Shown here one piece after another: positions 1 to 9,020 of a stretch of DNA of 58,863 nucleotides. Source of the stretch: CAZHGD01 sp964531735 (GTDB lineage Bacteria > Armatimonadota > UBA10988); the NCBI GenBank assembly GCA_964531735.1, contig CAZHGD010000024.1, positions 1 to 58,863 of the forward strand. The letters are read 5' to 3'. Each line of letters begins with the position of its first letter. Position 1 is the first letter of the stretch. Made by a program: the position numbers and the translations under genes. The notes below the pieces were generated by a model. That model saw nothing but the letters and a program-made list of their open reading frames with translations, was not told the DNA's origin and did not search any database.

Positions 1-980
1 ATGCCGAGCCGGTGCGGCAATCGCAACGGGGCGCCCTCTACCAGCACGCACTGCACTGGCTGGAGCGCGCCTCGTGGCCGGCCGGGCTGGCCGCGGTCGG
101 GCTGCTCGCCTACCTGCTGCGGCACGGGGTCGCGTTCCGCGGGGCGCTCTACGGCCCTGGACTGACCACGCCGAGCGAGCTGCTCAAGCCGCTGCTGGTC
201 ATCTTCCTGGCCGGCTTCCTCAAGTGCCGGCGCGGACCGCTGGAGTTGCTCGCCTTCGTGGCCATCTGGCTGGCGGTGCAGTACGGCCTGGTCAGGCAGA
301 GCGACCTGGGCCTGGTGCTGATCCTCAGTGGCCTGCTGCTGAGCCTGTTCTACGTGGCCACCGGCCGCACGCGCATCCTGCTCGGGTCCCTGGCCCTGGC
401 GGCCATCGTGGGCGTGGTGGTCTACACCGCCGCGCCGAGCGGACCGGTACTGGAGCGCGGACAGCGGCGCCTGACCACTTGGCTGCGGCCCTGGGACGCG
501 CCGCGTGGCGCCGGCTACCAGTCGCTGCAGGCGCTGTTCGCCATCCGCGCCGGCGGCTGGGACGGCAAGGGCCTGGGCAACGGTCAGCCGCACCTGACGC
601 CGTTGGTCACCAGTGACTTCGTCTATGCAGAGGTGGCCGAGGAGCTCGGGCTGCTCGGGTCCGGTCTGGTGCTGCTGCTCTACGTGAGCCTGTTCCGCCG
701 CGGCTTCCGCATCGCCACCCTGGCCGCCGACCCGTTCCGCCAGCGCCTGGCCGTGGGCTGTGTGACGGTGCTGGCCATCCAGACGCTGGTCAACCTGGCC
801 GGTGTCATCCGTCTGCTGCCGATGACCGGCATCACGCTGCCGTTCATCAGCCACGGCGGCAGTTCGCTGGTCGTCTGCTGGGCCCTGGTCGGCCTGATTC
901 TGGCCGTCGGGCACGACGTCGAAACGGCAGAGCCCCCGCCCGAGCGGCCGACTCGAGCAGGCCGCAAGCCGCGAAGTTGA
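1..980 (+). CDS. SEDS-family peptidoglycan polymerase (FtsW/RodA-like), 5' partial
   Basis: The frame is open through the left edge, so the start lies outside; the GTG at 12 is probably internal. About 325 codons are visible with several hydrophobic helices. Family marks seen: PSELLKP in an early loop, QSDLGLVL (the conserved Q-x-DLG), GLGNG, SDFVYAEVAEELGLLG (the conserved [ST]DF-[VI]-[FY]-A-x-x-x-EE-x-G segment) and TGITLPFISHGGSS near the C-terminus. SEDS proteins polymerise glycan strands from lipid II in the inner membrane, working with a class B penicillin-binding protein. FISHGGSS replaces the more usual F-[VI]-SYGGSS. FtsW cannot be told from RodA here because the N-terminus and upstream neighbours are missing. 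Confidence 0.88.
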   Translation, partial: AEPVRQSQRGALYQHALHWLERASWPAGLAAVGLLAYLLRHGVAFRGALYGPGLTTPSELLKPLLVIFLAGFLKCRRGPLELLAFVAIWLAVQYGLVRQSDLGLVLILSGLLLSLFYVATGRTRILLGSLALAAIVGVVVYTAAPSGPVLERGQRRLTTWLRPWDAPRGAGYQSLQALFAIRAGGWDGKGLGNGQPHLTPLVTSDFVYAEVAEELGLLGSGLVLLLYVSLFRRGFRIATLAADPFRQRLAVGCVTVLAIQTLVNLAGVIRLLPMTGITLPFISHGGSSLVVCWALVGLILAVGHDVETAEPPPERPTRAGRKPRS

Positions 981-1034
981 ACAGAAGTGGGTCGTCGGCC
1001 CTGGATCTGTTCGCTTTCGCGATACCAAACCCGC

Positions 1035-1064
1035 TTGACATCGGGCCTGCAATGCAGCCATGCT
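1035..1064 (+). promoter_or_regulatory. Probable sigma70-type promoter of the first pilin-like gene
   Basis: A perfect TTGACA (1035-1040) is followed after 18 bp by CATGCT (1059-1064). The -35 is ideal and the -10 is weak (3 of 6). It would give a leader of roughly 88 nt before the ATG at 1159. It is similar in form to other promoters in this window. Confidence 0.45.
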
Positions 1065-1158
1065 GACCTGGATGCGGTCGCAATCCGCCACCAGTTCTAC
1101 CGCTCTCGGGCCGAAATAGGGAGGCGGGTATCGGCCAACAAGAAAGGAGTGGATGCCC

Positions 1159-1806
1159 ATGCCAGCACTCAGCCGCAGAGCGTTCACGTTGATCGAACTG
1201 CTGGTCGTCATCGCCATCATCGCGATCCTGGCGGCGATTCTGTTCCCGGTCTTCGCCAAAGCGCGAGAGAAGGCGCGCCAGTCGAGCTGTGCCAGCAACG
1301 TCAAGCAACTTCAGCTCGGTCTGATCCAGTACGCGCAGGACTACGACCAAAAGCACATCTACGCCTCGATCGACACCGCCGACGCGGCCACGGCCAACGG
1401 TCCGTACGCGCGCAATGGCGTCAACCGATACTGGTGGTTCGATATGGTCAGCCCGTACCTGAAGAACAAGCAGATCCTGATCTGCCCGAGCGATAGCGGC
1501 ACCACCAGTTGCTGCGGCATGCCCAACCGGTCGTACCAGCCGAACTCCTACATGAACGGCGTGGCCGACTCCTCCGTAGACGACCCGCCGCGAACCATTC
1601 ACCTGATTGAGTCCAAGCTGAACCGGCAGGTCGACGGTATCATCGACGTCGGCAGCTACTCGAGCAACGCGTTCCACAACGAAGGCTGGAACGCGTCGTT
1701 TGTGGACGGGCACGTCAAGTGGCTGAAAGGCAGCCCGCGGCCCGCCGCGGCCGGGCAATGGGTCCTGCCGACCCAGTACTTCACCCTGGCCAACGACGGG
1801 CCGTAG
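1159..1806 (+). CDS. Type IV pilin-like protein, prepilin N-terminal motif and H-X9-DG domain
   Basis: This is a 215-residue secreted or surface pseudopilin. The N-terminus reads SRRAFTLIELLVVIAIIAIL, a class III prepilin peptidase site (cleavage before F, E at +5) followed by the membrane helix. FPVFAKAREKARQSSC then leads into the globular head. Near the C-terminus, HNEGWNASFVDG gives the H-X9-DG signature of prepilin-processing-associated proteins. Paired cysteines (SSC and ICPS) recur in all paralogues here. Two in-frame ATGs exist at 1153 and 1159. AAAGGAG at 1143-1149 lies only 3 nt from the first but 9 nt from the second, so 1159 is preferred. A hairpin follows the gene at 1833. Four paralogues and one fusion occur in the window. 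The specific role (fibre subunit or surface protein) is unknown. Confidence 0.9.
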   Translation: MPALSRRAFTLIELLVVIAIIAILAAILFPVFAKAREKARQSSCASNVKQLQLGLIQYAQDYDQKHIYASIDTADAATANGPYARNGVNRYWWFDMVSPYLKNKQILICPSDSGTTSCCGMPNRSYQPNSYMNGVADSSVDDPPRTIHLIESKLNRQVDGIIDVGSYSSNAFHNEGWNASFVDGHVKWLKGSPRPAAAGQWVLPTQYFTLANDGP

Positions 1807-1832
1807 CTGGCTTCGGTCGGCCTCTGGTACGC

Positions 1833-1864
1833 AACGGCCCGGCGGCTGGCGCCGCCGGGCCGTT
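1833..1864 (+). terminator. Hairpin terminator after the first pilin-like gene
   Basis: A perfect 13-bp stem, AACGGCCCGGCGG (1833-1845) with its complement at 1852-1864, has a 6-nt loop. It lies 27 nt after the stop codon and is followed by ctgtgtcc, so the U-tract is weak. It is likely an intrinsic terminator or an RNA end-stabilising stem. Confidence 0.65.
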
Positions 1865-1954
1865 CTGTGTCCAGGGCCTCTTGCCACCCAGTCGCCAACG
1901 AGTCATCATCAGGCGGGCCCGGCCACGGCTCGACCGGCCACGGAGTAGGACCGC

Positions 1955-2734
1955 ATGAACAAGCGCGCGTGGTGGAGTGGTCTCTGTCTGCTGCTGGCGG
2001 GTTGGCTGGTGGCCTCGGCCCAAGAGGCAGCCCCCAGGCCGGAGTACCAGCCCCGGCGCGACGCCGAGGGCTGGGAGATCCTGTTCGACGGCACCAACCT
2101 CGAGGCCTGGCAGATGGACCGGCACCACGGCGACTGGGTGATCAACGACCAGCGTGAGTTGGCCGTGATCAAGGGCGGCCCGAGCCTGTTCACCCGCCAG
2201 CGCTACTGCGACTACGTCCTCGAGCTGGACTACAAGATGGCCGCCCAGCGCCGCTGCAACAGTGGCGTGTTCGTACGGGTCCATCAGGCCTACAACGAGG
2301 TCAACACCGGCCTCGAGGTCCAGATCCTGGACAACGCCGACTACCACGCCCAATGGGACGCCATGAACGCCAACGGCGCCCTCTACGGCCTCGTCCACCC
2401 CGCGGTCGACGCCAACCGGCCACTGGGCGAATGGAACCACTACCGCATCACGGCGAACGACAGCCTGATGACGGTCGAGCTGAACGGCCAGCAGATCGTC
2501 AAGGCCGACCTGAGCCAGTGGGTCAAGGCGCACCTGAACCCCGACGGCTCGCCCAACAAGTTCCCGCACGCCATCGCGGCGTTGCCGCGCGAGGGCTTCA
2601 TCGGCCTGCAGAACTACGGCGGCGCCGCGCTGTGGTTCCGCAACATCCGGCTCAAGCCGCTGTCGGACCGCCGCCCGAAGTTCACCGGCCAGGAACCCAT
2701 CGAGCAGGTCTTGGCGCCGCTCACGAAGCCCTGA
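1955..2734 (+). CDS. Secreted DUF1080 (3-keto-disaccharide hydrolase) family protein
   Basis: This 259-residue protein has a signal peptide (K-R near the start, hydrophobic LCLLLAGWLVASA, then A-Q-E). The mature part shows the DUF1080 hallmarks: GWEILFDGTNLEAWQ at about residues 40-54, a beta-sandwich core with NSGVFVRV and GLEVQILDNADYH, and GFIGLQNYG near the C-terminus. Members adopt a concanavalin-like fold, and some hydrolyse 3-keto-glycosides made by Gfo/Idh/MocA-type oxidoreductases, three of which are encoded in this window. The start ATG has a ribosome site (GGAGTAGGA) a few bases upstream. It lies between two pilin-like genes, each apparently with its own promoter. Export follows from the signal peptide; the exact substrate is unknown. 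Confidence 0.88.
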   Translation: MNKRAWWSGLCLLLAGWLVASAQEAAPRPEYQPRRDAEGWEILFDGTNLEAWQMDRHHGDWVINDQRELAVIKGGPSLFTRQRYCDYVLELDYKMAAQRRCNSGVFVRVHQAYNEVNTGLEVQILDNADYHAQWDAMNANGALYGLVHPAVDANRPLGEWNHYRITANDSLMTVELNGQQIVKADLSQWVKAHLNPDGSPNKFPHAIAALPREGFIGLQNYGGAALWFRNIRLKPLSDRRPKFTGQEPIEQVLAPLTKP

Positions 2735-2800
2735 GCGCACCGGCCCACCGCGACCTTCCGCAGAGCGCCGCATTCCAGCCTGAATTTGGCCCCGCAGCCA

Positions 2801-2830
2801 TTGACAACGGCCGGCCGCATCGCCGACGAT
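2801..2830 (+). promoter_or_regulatory. Probable promoter of the second pilin-like gene
   Basis: TTGACA (2801-2806), an 18-bp spacer and GACGAT (2825-2830) lie about 90 bp before the ATG at 2922. The -35 is perfect and the -10 matches 3 of 6. Confidence 0.4.
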
Positions 2831-2921
2831 GAGGTAGGCGCTGTCGTCCTGGGGCGCCCGGCGACGGGCCTGCGTGGCATCGTGAGGCCCGGCCGCATCC
2901 GTAGCGGAAAGGACAACCATC

Positions 2922-3590
2922 ATGCCTTCGCATCGCCGCGGCGGTGGGTTCACACTCATCGAACTGCTCGTGGTGATCGCCATCATCGCCATCCTGGCGG
3001 CGATCCTCTTCCCGGTCTTCGCCAAGGCGCGGGAGAAGGCTCGGCAGAGCAGTTGCCTCAGCAACGTCAAGCAACTGGGCCTGGCCTCGATGCAGTATGG
3101 TAGCGACTACGACGGCCGCGGCCCCTACATGGGCACCTGCGGCTTGCCGTTCAACTTCTACTGGCACGACCAGATTGCGCCCTACACGAAGAACACCCAG
3201 ATCCTCATCTGCCCCAGCGCGACCGCTGCCTCGCACGCCGGCGTCAACAGTCCGGCCGGCTGCACCTACGGCTGGAACATCTACGCCGTCAACCGGAGCG
3301 GCTGGTCGCGCAAGTACGACGACATCCCCTCGGTCGCCGGCACGTTCATGCTCGGTGACCGCGACACGGGCTGCGTGCGCATCTTGGGCCCGAACTGCGT
3401 CACTTCGGGCTGCGGCTGTTACGGCGGTCAGTCGCCGGTGCAGAACAACCACTTCCTGACCAATCGGCACAACGAAGGCGCCAACTTCGCCTATTTCGAT
3501 GGCCATGGCAAGTGGCACAAGGTCGTCGTCCCGGCGGCCGCCAACGGCTACATGCCCGGTGACCCGCCCGCGGCGAACTTCTATCAGTGA
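2922..3590 (+). CDS. Type IV pilin-like protein with prepilin motif and H-X9-DG domain
   Basis: This 222-residue pseudopilin has the N-terminus GGGFTLIELLVVIAIIAIL (prepilin peptidase site directly before F, glutamate at +5). The FPVFAKAREKARQSSC stalk is followed by a cysteine-rich head. The signature HNEGANFAYFDG (H-X9-DG) sits at about residues 186-197. The head is richer in Tyr, Gly and Cys than its neighbour, with extra cysteines (CGLPF, GCTYGW, GCVR, GCGCYGG) that suggest several disulfides. The start is supported by GGAAAGGA about 8 nt upstream of ATG. It is about 190 bp downstream of the DUF1080 gene and has its own promoter candidate. Surface location follows from the motif; the function is unknown. 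Confidence 0.9.
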   Translation: MPSHRRGGGFTLIELLVVIAIIAILAAILFPVFAKAREKARQSSCLSNVKQLGLASMQYGSDYDGRGPYMGTCGLPFNFYWHDQIAPYTKNTQILICPSATAASHAGVNSPAGCTYGWNIYAVNRSGWSRKYDDIPSVAGTFMLGDRDTGCVRILGPNCVTSGCGCYGGQSPVQNNHFLTNRHNEGANFAYFDGHGKWHKVVVPAAANGYMPGDPPAANFYQ

Positions 3591-3615
3591 GGTCGCGGCC
3601 ACCCCGCGCCGCGCC

Positions 3616-3655
3616 GCTGTCGCAGTTGGGTGACCGGCCGCCCAACTGCGACAGC
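3616..3655 (+). terminator. Perfect 15-bp hairpin after the second pilin-like gene
   Basis: GCTGTCGCAGTTGGG (3616-3630) and its exact complement (3641-3655) flank a 10-nt loop. It starts 26 nt after the stop codon. No U-tract follows directly (ttgcc), although a T5 run occurs at 3681-3685. It is a likely transcript end or stabiliser, and a protein-binding palindrome is the alternative. Confidence 0.6.
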
Positions 3656-3917
3656 TTGCCAGATGTGCGCCGCGGCGCCGTTTTTGTTCGCCACCGTTAC
3701 CCTCGCGGTCGCATCACAGACTGCGACACGCTATGTTTGCCACCAACGAATCACCACCTGTCCAGTGATCACGGGGCACCATCGCGTTGGGCCTGACCAT
3801 ACTCCGGATCGGTGGCCGGCGCGGCAGTGGCGGCTCAGGGCGGTAGACTGACGCCCAGACGGTGCCGCTCGGGTGGTGGGTTCCCCCTGTCGTGGCCGAG
3901 GGCACCCGGAGTCTGTC
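3656..3917 (+). other. Gene-free leader upstream of the third pilin-like gene
   Basis: With the hairpin at 3616-3655 this forms the 327-base gap between two pilin-like genes. No convincing coding sequence is seen: short frames here lack family features. A GC-rich palindrome followed by T5 occurs at 3668-3685. TATGTT at 3732-3737 could be a -10 element but lacks a recognisable -35. Confidence 0.4.
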
Positions 3918-4610
<693 letters not shown>

Positions 4611-4634
4611 CGTCGGCGTACTTCGCCAGTGGCA

Positions 4635-4671
4635 CACGAGACCGTCCGCGCTCGGCGTGGGCGGTCTCGTG
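4635..4671 (+). terminator. Hairpin terminator after the third pilin-like gene
   Basis: CACGAGACCGTCC (4635-4647) pairs with GGGCGGTCTCGTG (4659-4671): 13 bp with one G-U pair and an 11-nt loop, starting 24 nt after the stop. No U-tract is present. Confidence 0.6.
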
Positions 4672-4751
4672 GCCCTGGGCCGACCGGCATCAGCCGGCGG
4701 CGTGGGAGGAGCTGACACCGCCGGCCCGAACTGGCGCCCGTGGAGTCGACG

Positions 4752-6872
4752 ATGCGCATCGCCCCGCTGTGTGCCCTGTTCTGCTGCTGGCTGCTTGCCA
4801 CGCCCGGACGAGCCGCCGACCTGGCTGCCTTCAGCTACCCCGACACGGCCACCGCACGGCAGCATTGGCGCCCTCAGTTCGGCAGCCTGCCCGTGGAGGT
4901 CGAACGGCTGCCGGACGGCAGCACCGTGCTGGTGCTCACGGCCAACTACACCAAGGCCGGTGAGCGGGTCTGCTGGGACTGGTCGGCACCACTCGACCTG
5001 TCGCAGGTCGGCCGCGTGGCCTTCGAGGTAATGGCCGACAACCCATCTGTCGCCGGCACCGTCGGTATGTACTTCGGCACGCCGAACGGCTGGTATCCCA
5101 CCTACTGGTCGGCGTTCAGCGACACCTGGCAGCAGCGCACCTTCGCGTTGGCCCGGTTCGGCCGCGAGGACAACCCCGACGGCTGGGACAAGGTCGACCG
5201 GTTCCGCTTCTCGGTCTGGGGCAGCGCGCCGGGCCAGTGCCAGTTCCGCCTGCGCCGGATGCAGACCATGCCGGTGGACAAGGCGGAGAACCTGCTCCGC
5301 AACGGCAGCTTCGAGGTGCCCGGCGTCGGCGTGCCGTACGCCTGGGGCAGCGGCCACTGGGGCGTGGGCCAGTTGCCCTGGGCCGCCGACATGGACCTTT
5401 GGCGCCGGCACTTCCGCCTGGACCCGACGCAGGCCAAGGACGGCCGTCACAGCCTATTGCTGGACAACACCGGCGGCCTGCCGTTGCTGGCCGCGGTCTC
5501 GGCCACGGTCGTCGAGTCGGGCGCCAAGGACCCGGCCCAGTATGTGCTCTCGGCCTGGCTGCGCTCGGATCAGGAGCAGCTCAAGGTGTCGCTCGGCCCG
5601 GCCACGGTCACCGTCGGGCGCGAGTGGGTCCAGGGCGTCGCTCGCGGATTGCGGGCCAACCAGATTGAGGCCGTGCGCATCGCGCCGCAAGGCCCGGGCA
5701 AGCTCTGGATCGACGCCGTGCAGGTGCAGCGCGGCGCTGCGGCGACGCCGGAGTTCCACCCGCACCCGGACGACGCCATGCTGAGCCAGCGCGAGGCGCG
5801 CGTCGACTGGTCGGCGCCACGCCGGACCGCGGAGGTGGCCGCCGGACGCAGCGTCACCGGACCCACGCGGCCGGCCCGCTCGAGCATCGACCAGCACGGG
5901 CGCTTCCTGGTCGACGGGCGGCCGTACCTGATGCACTCGTTCGGCCTGGAGTTCGTCAGCAGCCTGGACGTCCTCGACTTCGTGGCGCGCGCCGGCTGGC
6001 GCGACGTCTGCATCCAGATGTATCCGAAGCAGAGCGTCGCCGAACTGACGGGCATCTTCGACCGCTGCGCGCGGGTCGGCCTGCGGCTGATCCCGTGGCT
6101 GGACGGCCGCATTTCGCGCGAGCACTTCACCGCCATCATCAAGGCCCTGAAGGACCATCCGGCGCTGCTCTGCTGGTACGTCATCGACGAGCCGTCGGGG
6201 AAGGAAGGCATCGCCGAGGCGGCCGCGCGGCAGCGGCTGGCCAAGGAGCTCGATCCGGCCCATCCAGCGTACATCAACTACCTGTCCGACCGGCTCACCC
6301 AGCAGGACGGCGACCTGTTCAGCACCGACGTCTACCCCATTCCGCACGGTTCACCGATGGACGCGGTGCGCGCGGTGGCGGCCATGCAGTCGGCCGCGGT
6401 GAAGCGTCACGTGCCGGTCTGGATGTGGCTCCAGGGCACCGGGCACGCCTACTGGATGGACCGCGAACCGTCGCCGCGCGAGCTGTCGCTGATGACCTAT
6501 GGCTCACTGCTGGCCGGCGCCCGCGGCATCTACTGGTTCGCCCAGGTGCCGCGCACCAAGGAGTGCTTCGCCGAGATGCGCGCCCTCTGCGTCGAACTGG
6601 AGCGGCTGGAGCCGGTGCTCGGCAGCCTCGAGACCGCGCCGGCGCTGACCTGCGACAGCAAGGCCGTCATGGGCCAGGCGTTCCGCCATGAGGGCCGGTT
6701 GTGGGTCATCGCGGTCAACACGACCGCCGCGGCGCATAGCGCCACTTTCAGCCTGGCCGGCGCCACCGGGCAGGCTGAAGTGGTCTTCGAGGGCCGCCGC
6801 GTGCCGGCGACCAACGGCCAGTGGCGCGACGACCTCGGACCGTACGAGCGACGCGTCTACCGCTTCGACTGA
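4752..6872 (+). CDS. Secreted glycoside-hydrolase-like protein (TIM-barrel, clan-A-like)
   Basis: This 706-residue protein begins at ATG 4752 (GGAG at 4742-4745, spacing 6), preferred over the upstream GTG at 4740 because a clean signal peptide follows (MRIAPLCALFCCWLLATPGRA). Residues about 25-175 look like a carbohydrate-binding beta-sandwich. A second one at about 180-335 starts NLLRNGSFEVPG and ends KLWIDAVQVQRG, a CBM4/9-like pattern. Residues about 375-620 form the probable TIM barrel: FLVDGRPYLMHSFGLEF, then HPALLCWYVIDEPSG with the likely catalytic Glu480, then GIYWFAQVP. A C-terminal beta domain ends the protein. It resembles large multi-domain GH-A glycosidases, but I cannot assign a GH family or substrate. 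It converges with the gene on the other strand 8 bp away. Confidence 0.75.
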   Translation: MRIAPLCALFCCWLLATPGRAADLAAFSYPDTATARQHWRPQFGSLPVEVERLPDGSTVLVLTANYTKAGERVCWDWSAPLDLSQVGRVAFEVMADNPSVAGTVGMYFGTPNGWYPTYWSAFSDTWQQRTFALARFGREDNPDGWDKVDRFRFSVWGSAPGQCQFRLRRMQTMPVDKAENLLRNGSFEVPGVGVPYAWGSGHWGVGQLPWAADMDLWRRHFRLDPTQAKDGRHSLLLDNTGGLPLLAAVSATVVESGAKDPAQYVLSAWLRSDQEQLKVSLGPATVTVGREWVQGVARGLRANQIEAVRIAPQGPGKLWIDAVQVQRGAAATPEFHPHPDDAMLSQREARVDWSAPRRTAEVAAGRSVTGPTRPARSSIDQHGRFLVDGRPYLMHSFGLEFVSSLDVLDFVARAGWRDVCIQMYPKQSVAELTGIFDRCARVGLRLIPWLDGRISREHFTAIIKALKDHPALLCWYVIDEPSGKEGIAEAAARQRLAKELDPAHPAYINYLSDRLTQQDGDLFSTDVYPIPHGSPMDAVRAVAAMQSAAVKRHVPVWMWLQGTGHAYWMDREPSPRELSLMTYGSLLAGARGIYWFAQVPRTKECFAEMRALCVELERLEPVLGSLETAPALTCDSKAVMGQAFRHEGRLWVIAVNTTAAAHSATFSLAGATGQAEVVFEGRRVPATNGQWRDDLGPYERRVYRFD

Positions 6873-6880
6873 GGCCGCGC

Positions 6881-8188
6881 TCAGACGGGCGTCGGGTGGT
6901 GCGTCGAGTAGCGCAGCGCGGGGCTCAGGCCCAGCCCGCCACCGGGCAGCGCCACGGAGCTGCACGCGCAGACGTAGGCGTCCGGATCCTGGCCGAGCTC
7001 GTCGCGCAGGTCGGCCCACATTTCGCGCGTCTCGGTGCTGACGTACAGCGGCACGTCGGCGTCCCAGCGCCGGACCTCGCGAATCAGGTGGCGGTAGATC
7101 TCGCGGCGTGTCTCGTGCGGGAACGGCCCGGTGCGTGAACCGCGCAGTTCCTCAGCCGCGTCACGGGCCGCGGCGACGCAGTCGGGATCGAGCAGCTCCA
7201 GATCCAGCGTGCTGCTCATCGCCTCCCAGGTGTGCCAGATATACAGGCAGAAGCCGATGGACTCCGGCTTGGTCCGCTTGCACGCCTGCTCGATGATCCA
7301 GGCATACTCGTCCTGCCAACCGCGCACCGGGATCACCGGCTTGAATTTGAACCGCACCGGCAGGCCCATGGCCTGCACACGCCGCGCCGCCTCGATGCGG
7401 TCGATGGCCAGGCCGGTGCCCGGCTCGAAGTCACGCGCCACCGCCTCGCAAGTGGTGCTCCAGACCCCGACCAGCCGGTCGCGGTGCTCCAGATCGGCCA
7501 GCCAGTCGACGTTGGCGCTGGCCGTGTGGAAGTGACCATAGCGGCCCTGGTGCCGCGCCAGCAGGCGCGAGAACAAGTCGAACAGACCATACTCCGGTTC
7601 GAGGGTGATCAGGTCGGCCGAGTCGAGGATCATCCGGTGGACGCGGTTCCACGGGTTGAAGGCGATGACCGGGCCGACGATCTGCTCCAGGTAGTCCTCG
7701 AGGTTCAGCGCGATGGTCAGGTACTGCCCGCCGCGGCCCGTGCCACAGTAGCGGCAGCCGTGTGAGCAACCGGCCACCGTGCCGAAGTTGTAGGTCGGCC
7801 AGCAAACGCAGTTCTCGATCCGGTCGCGCTGGTGCGGGTGCTGGTCGATGGCCGTCGTCAGGTACCCGTAGATGTGGTTGAGGTCGCTCAGCGCGGTGCC
7901 GTCGGGGCAGCGCGCCAGCAGCGGCCGCAGGTCGGGCCGGTCGCCCAGCGCCATGGTGGTGAAAAGCAGTGAGCGGCGCCAGGAGGTGGGCACGCCCGCC
8001 AGTTCGTCGCTCGGCGGCCAGAGACCGCGGAGCTGCGGCACCACCTCGGGCAGGTTGTCGTCGGTGATGCGGACCACCTCGGGCTGGTTGGCCAGCGCGG
8101 CCAACATGCGCTCCAGGCGCACCACGCAGCGCGGGTCGTCGTAGACCCGGTCCAGCACGAACACCCTCTCCGGCGCGAGCGCATACAT
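6881..8188 (-). CDS. Radical SAM protein, spore photoproduct lyase-like
   Basis: This 435-residue protein starts at the ATG at 8188, chosen because GGAGGTG (complement at 8196-8202) lies 7 nt upstream; a longer frame to 8221 lacks this. The N-terminus MYALAPERVFVLDRVYDD resembles the opening of spore photoproduct lyases. CSHGCRYC supplies the C-x3-C-x2-C cluster ligands for a 4Fe-4S/SAM centre. Late in the protein, VPLYVSTETREMWADL resembles the SPL-family segment before the C-terminal domain, and YVCACSS gives two further cysteines near the end. SPL repairs the UV lesion 5-thyminyl-5,6-dihydrothymine, but nothing nearby suggests sporulation, so a related radical reaction is equally possible. 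It lies 55 bp downstream of a cyclase-family gene on the same strand and probably shares its transcript. Confidence 0.75.
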   Translation of the reverse strand: MYALAPERVFVLDRVYDDPRCVVRLERMLAALANQPEVVRITDDNLPEVVPQLRGLWPPSDELAGVPTSWRRSLLFTTMALGDRPDLRPLLARCPDGTALSDLNHIYGYLTTAIDQHPHQRDRIENCVCWPTYNFGTVAGCSHGCRYCGTGRGGQYLTIALNLEDYLEQIVGPVIAFNPWNRVHRMILDSADLITLEPEYGLFDLFSRLLARHQGRYGHFHTASANVDWLADLEHRDRLVGVWSTTCEAVARDFEPGTGLAIDRIEAARRVQAMGLPVRFKFKPVIPVRGWQDEYAWIIEQACKRTKPESIGFCLYIWHTWEAMSSTLDLELLDPDCVAAARDAAEELRGSRTGPFPHETRREIYRHLIREVRRWDADVPLYVSTETREMWADLRDELGQDPDAYVCACSSVALPGGGLGLSPALRYSTHHPTPV

Positions 8189-8243
8189 GGCAGCGCACCT
8201 CCGTGCGGTGGCCTTGCGCACGCGCGCGGCCAGTCCTCCTTGG

Positions 8244-8936
8244 CTAGACCAAGGCGAGCAGGCGCACCGGTGCGCCGGTGCCGCCGGCCAGCCGGGGCAG
8301 GCCGACCACCAGCACGGCCCCTCGCGGCGGCACGGTGTCGAGGCCGGTGGCGTTCTCGACGATCCACCGCCCGGCGCCGAGGACGATCTGGTGCGCGGTC
8401 AACTCGACGGCGCAGCCGGCATCGAGCGACAACGTGTCGATGCCGATGCCGACCACGTCGCGCGCGTCGACGAGCCATCGCGCGGACTCGGCGGCGCAGC
8501 CGGGGAAGTGCAGCCCACCGGCCGCGTCCAGGCCGAGGTAGGCCGCCCCGCCGGCGCGGTGGTGCCAACCGGTGTTGACCAGCACCGCGCTGCCCGGCGT
8601 AATCGGGCCGTGCTGGTCTTCGTCGGCCCGCAGGTCGGCGAGCGAGAGCGCGGCATCGGGCGTCGGCGCCGTGGCGAACCGCACCACGGCCAGCGGCGCC
8701 ACGAGTCCGGCAGCGGGCAACTGGTCGACGGTCAGCCCGTCCGGCACCATATGCGCCGGCGCGTCGAGATGCGTGCCGCTATGCTCGTCGAGCTGCCAGC
8801 GCCGGGTGCGGAAGCCGTCGGTGGCAATGGCACAGGCCTCGGCGACCAACGGCGGTTCATCGCCCGGATAGTGCGGGAACCCCGGTGAGAGCCGGTGCGT
8901 GAGGTCGATCACCTGACCCGGGCGGAACGCAGCCAT
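8244..8936 (-). CDS. Cyclase family protein (kynurenine-formamidase-like metal hydrolase)
   Basis: This is 230 residues from ATG 8936; a GAAGG-type ribosome site lies about 10 nt upstream, and a TTG at 8957 is a weaker alternative. The protein opens IDLTHRLSPGFPHYPGD and carries HSGTHLDAPAHM at about residues 53-64, the H-x-GTH-x-D-x-P-x-H metal-binding motif of the cyclase family. Later LVNTGWHHR and VVGIGIDTLSLDAG match the conserved core, the latter being the VDxxSLD-like segment. Members hydrolyse N-formylkynurenine or cyclic amides with zinc or manganese and are cytosolic. The substrate here is not determined. It is the first gene of a minus-strand pair with the radical SAM gene. Confidence 0.88.
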   Translation of the reverse strand: MAAFRPGQVIDLTHRLSPGFPHYPGDEPPLVAEACAIATDGFRTRRWQLDEHSGTHLDAPAHMVPDGLTVDQLPAAGLVAPLAVVRFATAPTPDAALSLADLRADEDQHGPITPGSAVLVNTGWHHRAGGAAYLGLDAAGGLHFPGCAAESARWLVDARDVVGIGIDTLSLDAGCAVELTAHQIVLGAGRWIVENATGLDTVPPRGAVLVVGLPRLAGGTGAPVRLLALV

Positions 8937-8962
8937 GGCGCTGGGGCCTTCCCCCAAAGAAC

Positions 8963-9000
8963 ACGGCGCCCGGCTGGCGTGAAGCCGCGCCGGGCGCCGT
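8963..9000 (-). terminator. Intrinsic terminator of the cold-shock gene
   Basis: A perfect 12-bp stem (ACGGCGCCCGGC at 8963-8974 with its complement at 8989-9000) sits just past the cold-shock stop codon on the minus strand. On that strand the stem is followed by GTTCTTTGGGG, a modest U-rich run. Confidence 0.7.
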
Positions 9001-9020
9001 TCGCAGAGTGGACGCGCGTC

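Noticed and set aside
1153..1158. First in-frame ATG of the first pilin-like gene
   Set aside because: It is only 3 nt from AAAGGAG, while the ATG at 1159 has a normal 9-nt spacing and gives the compact prepilin leader.
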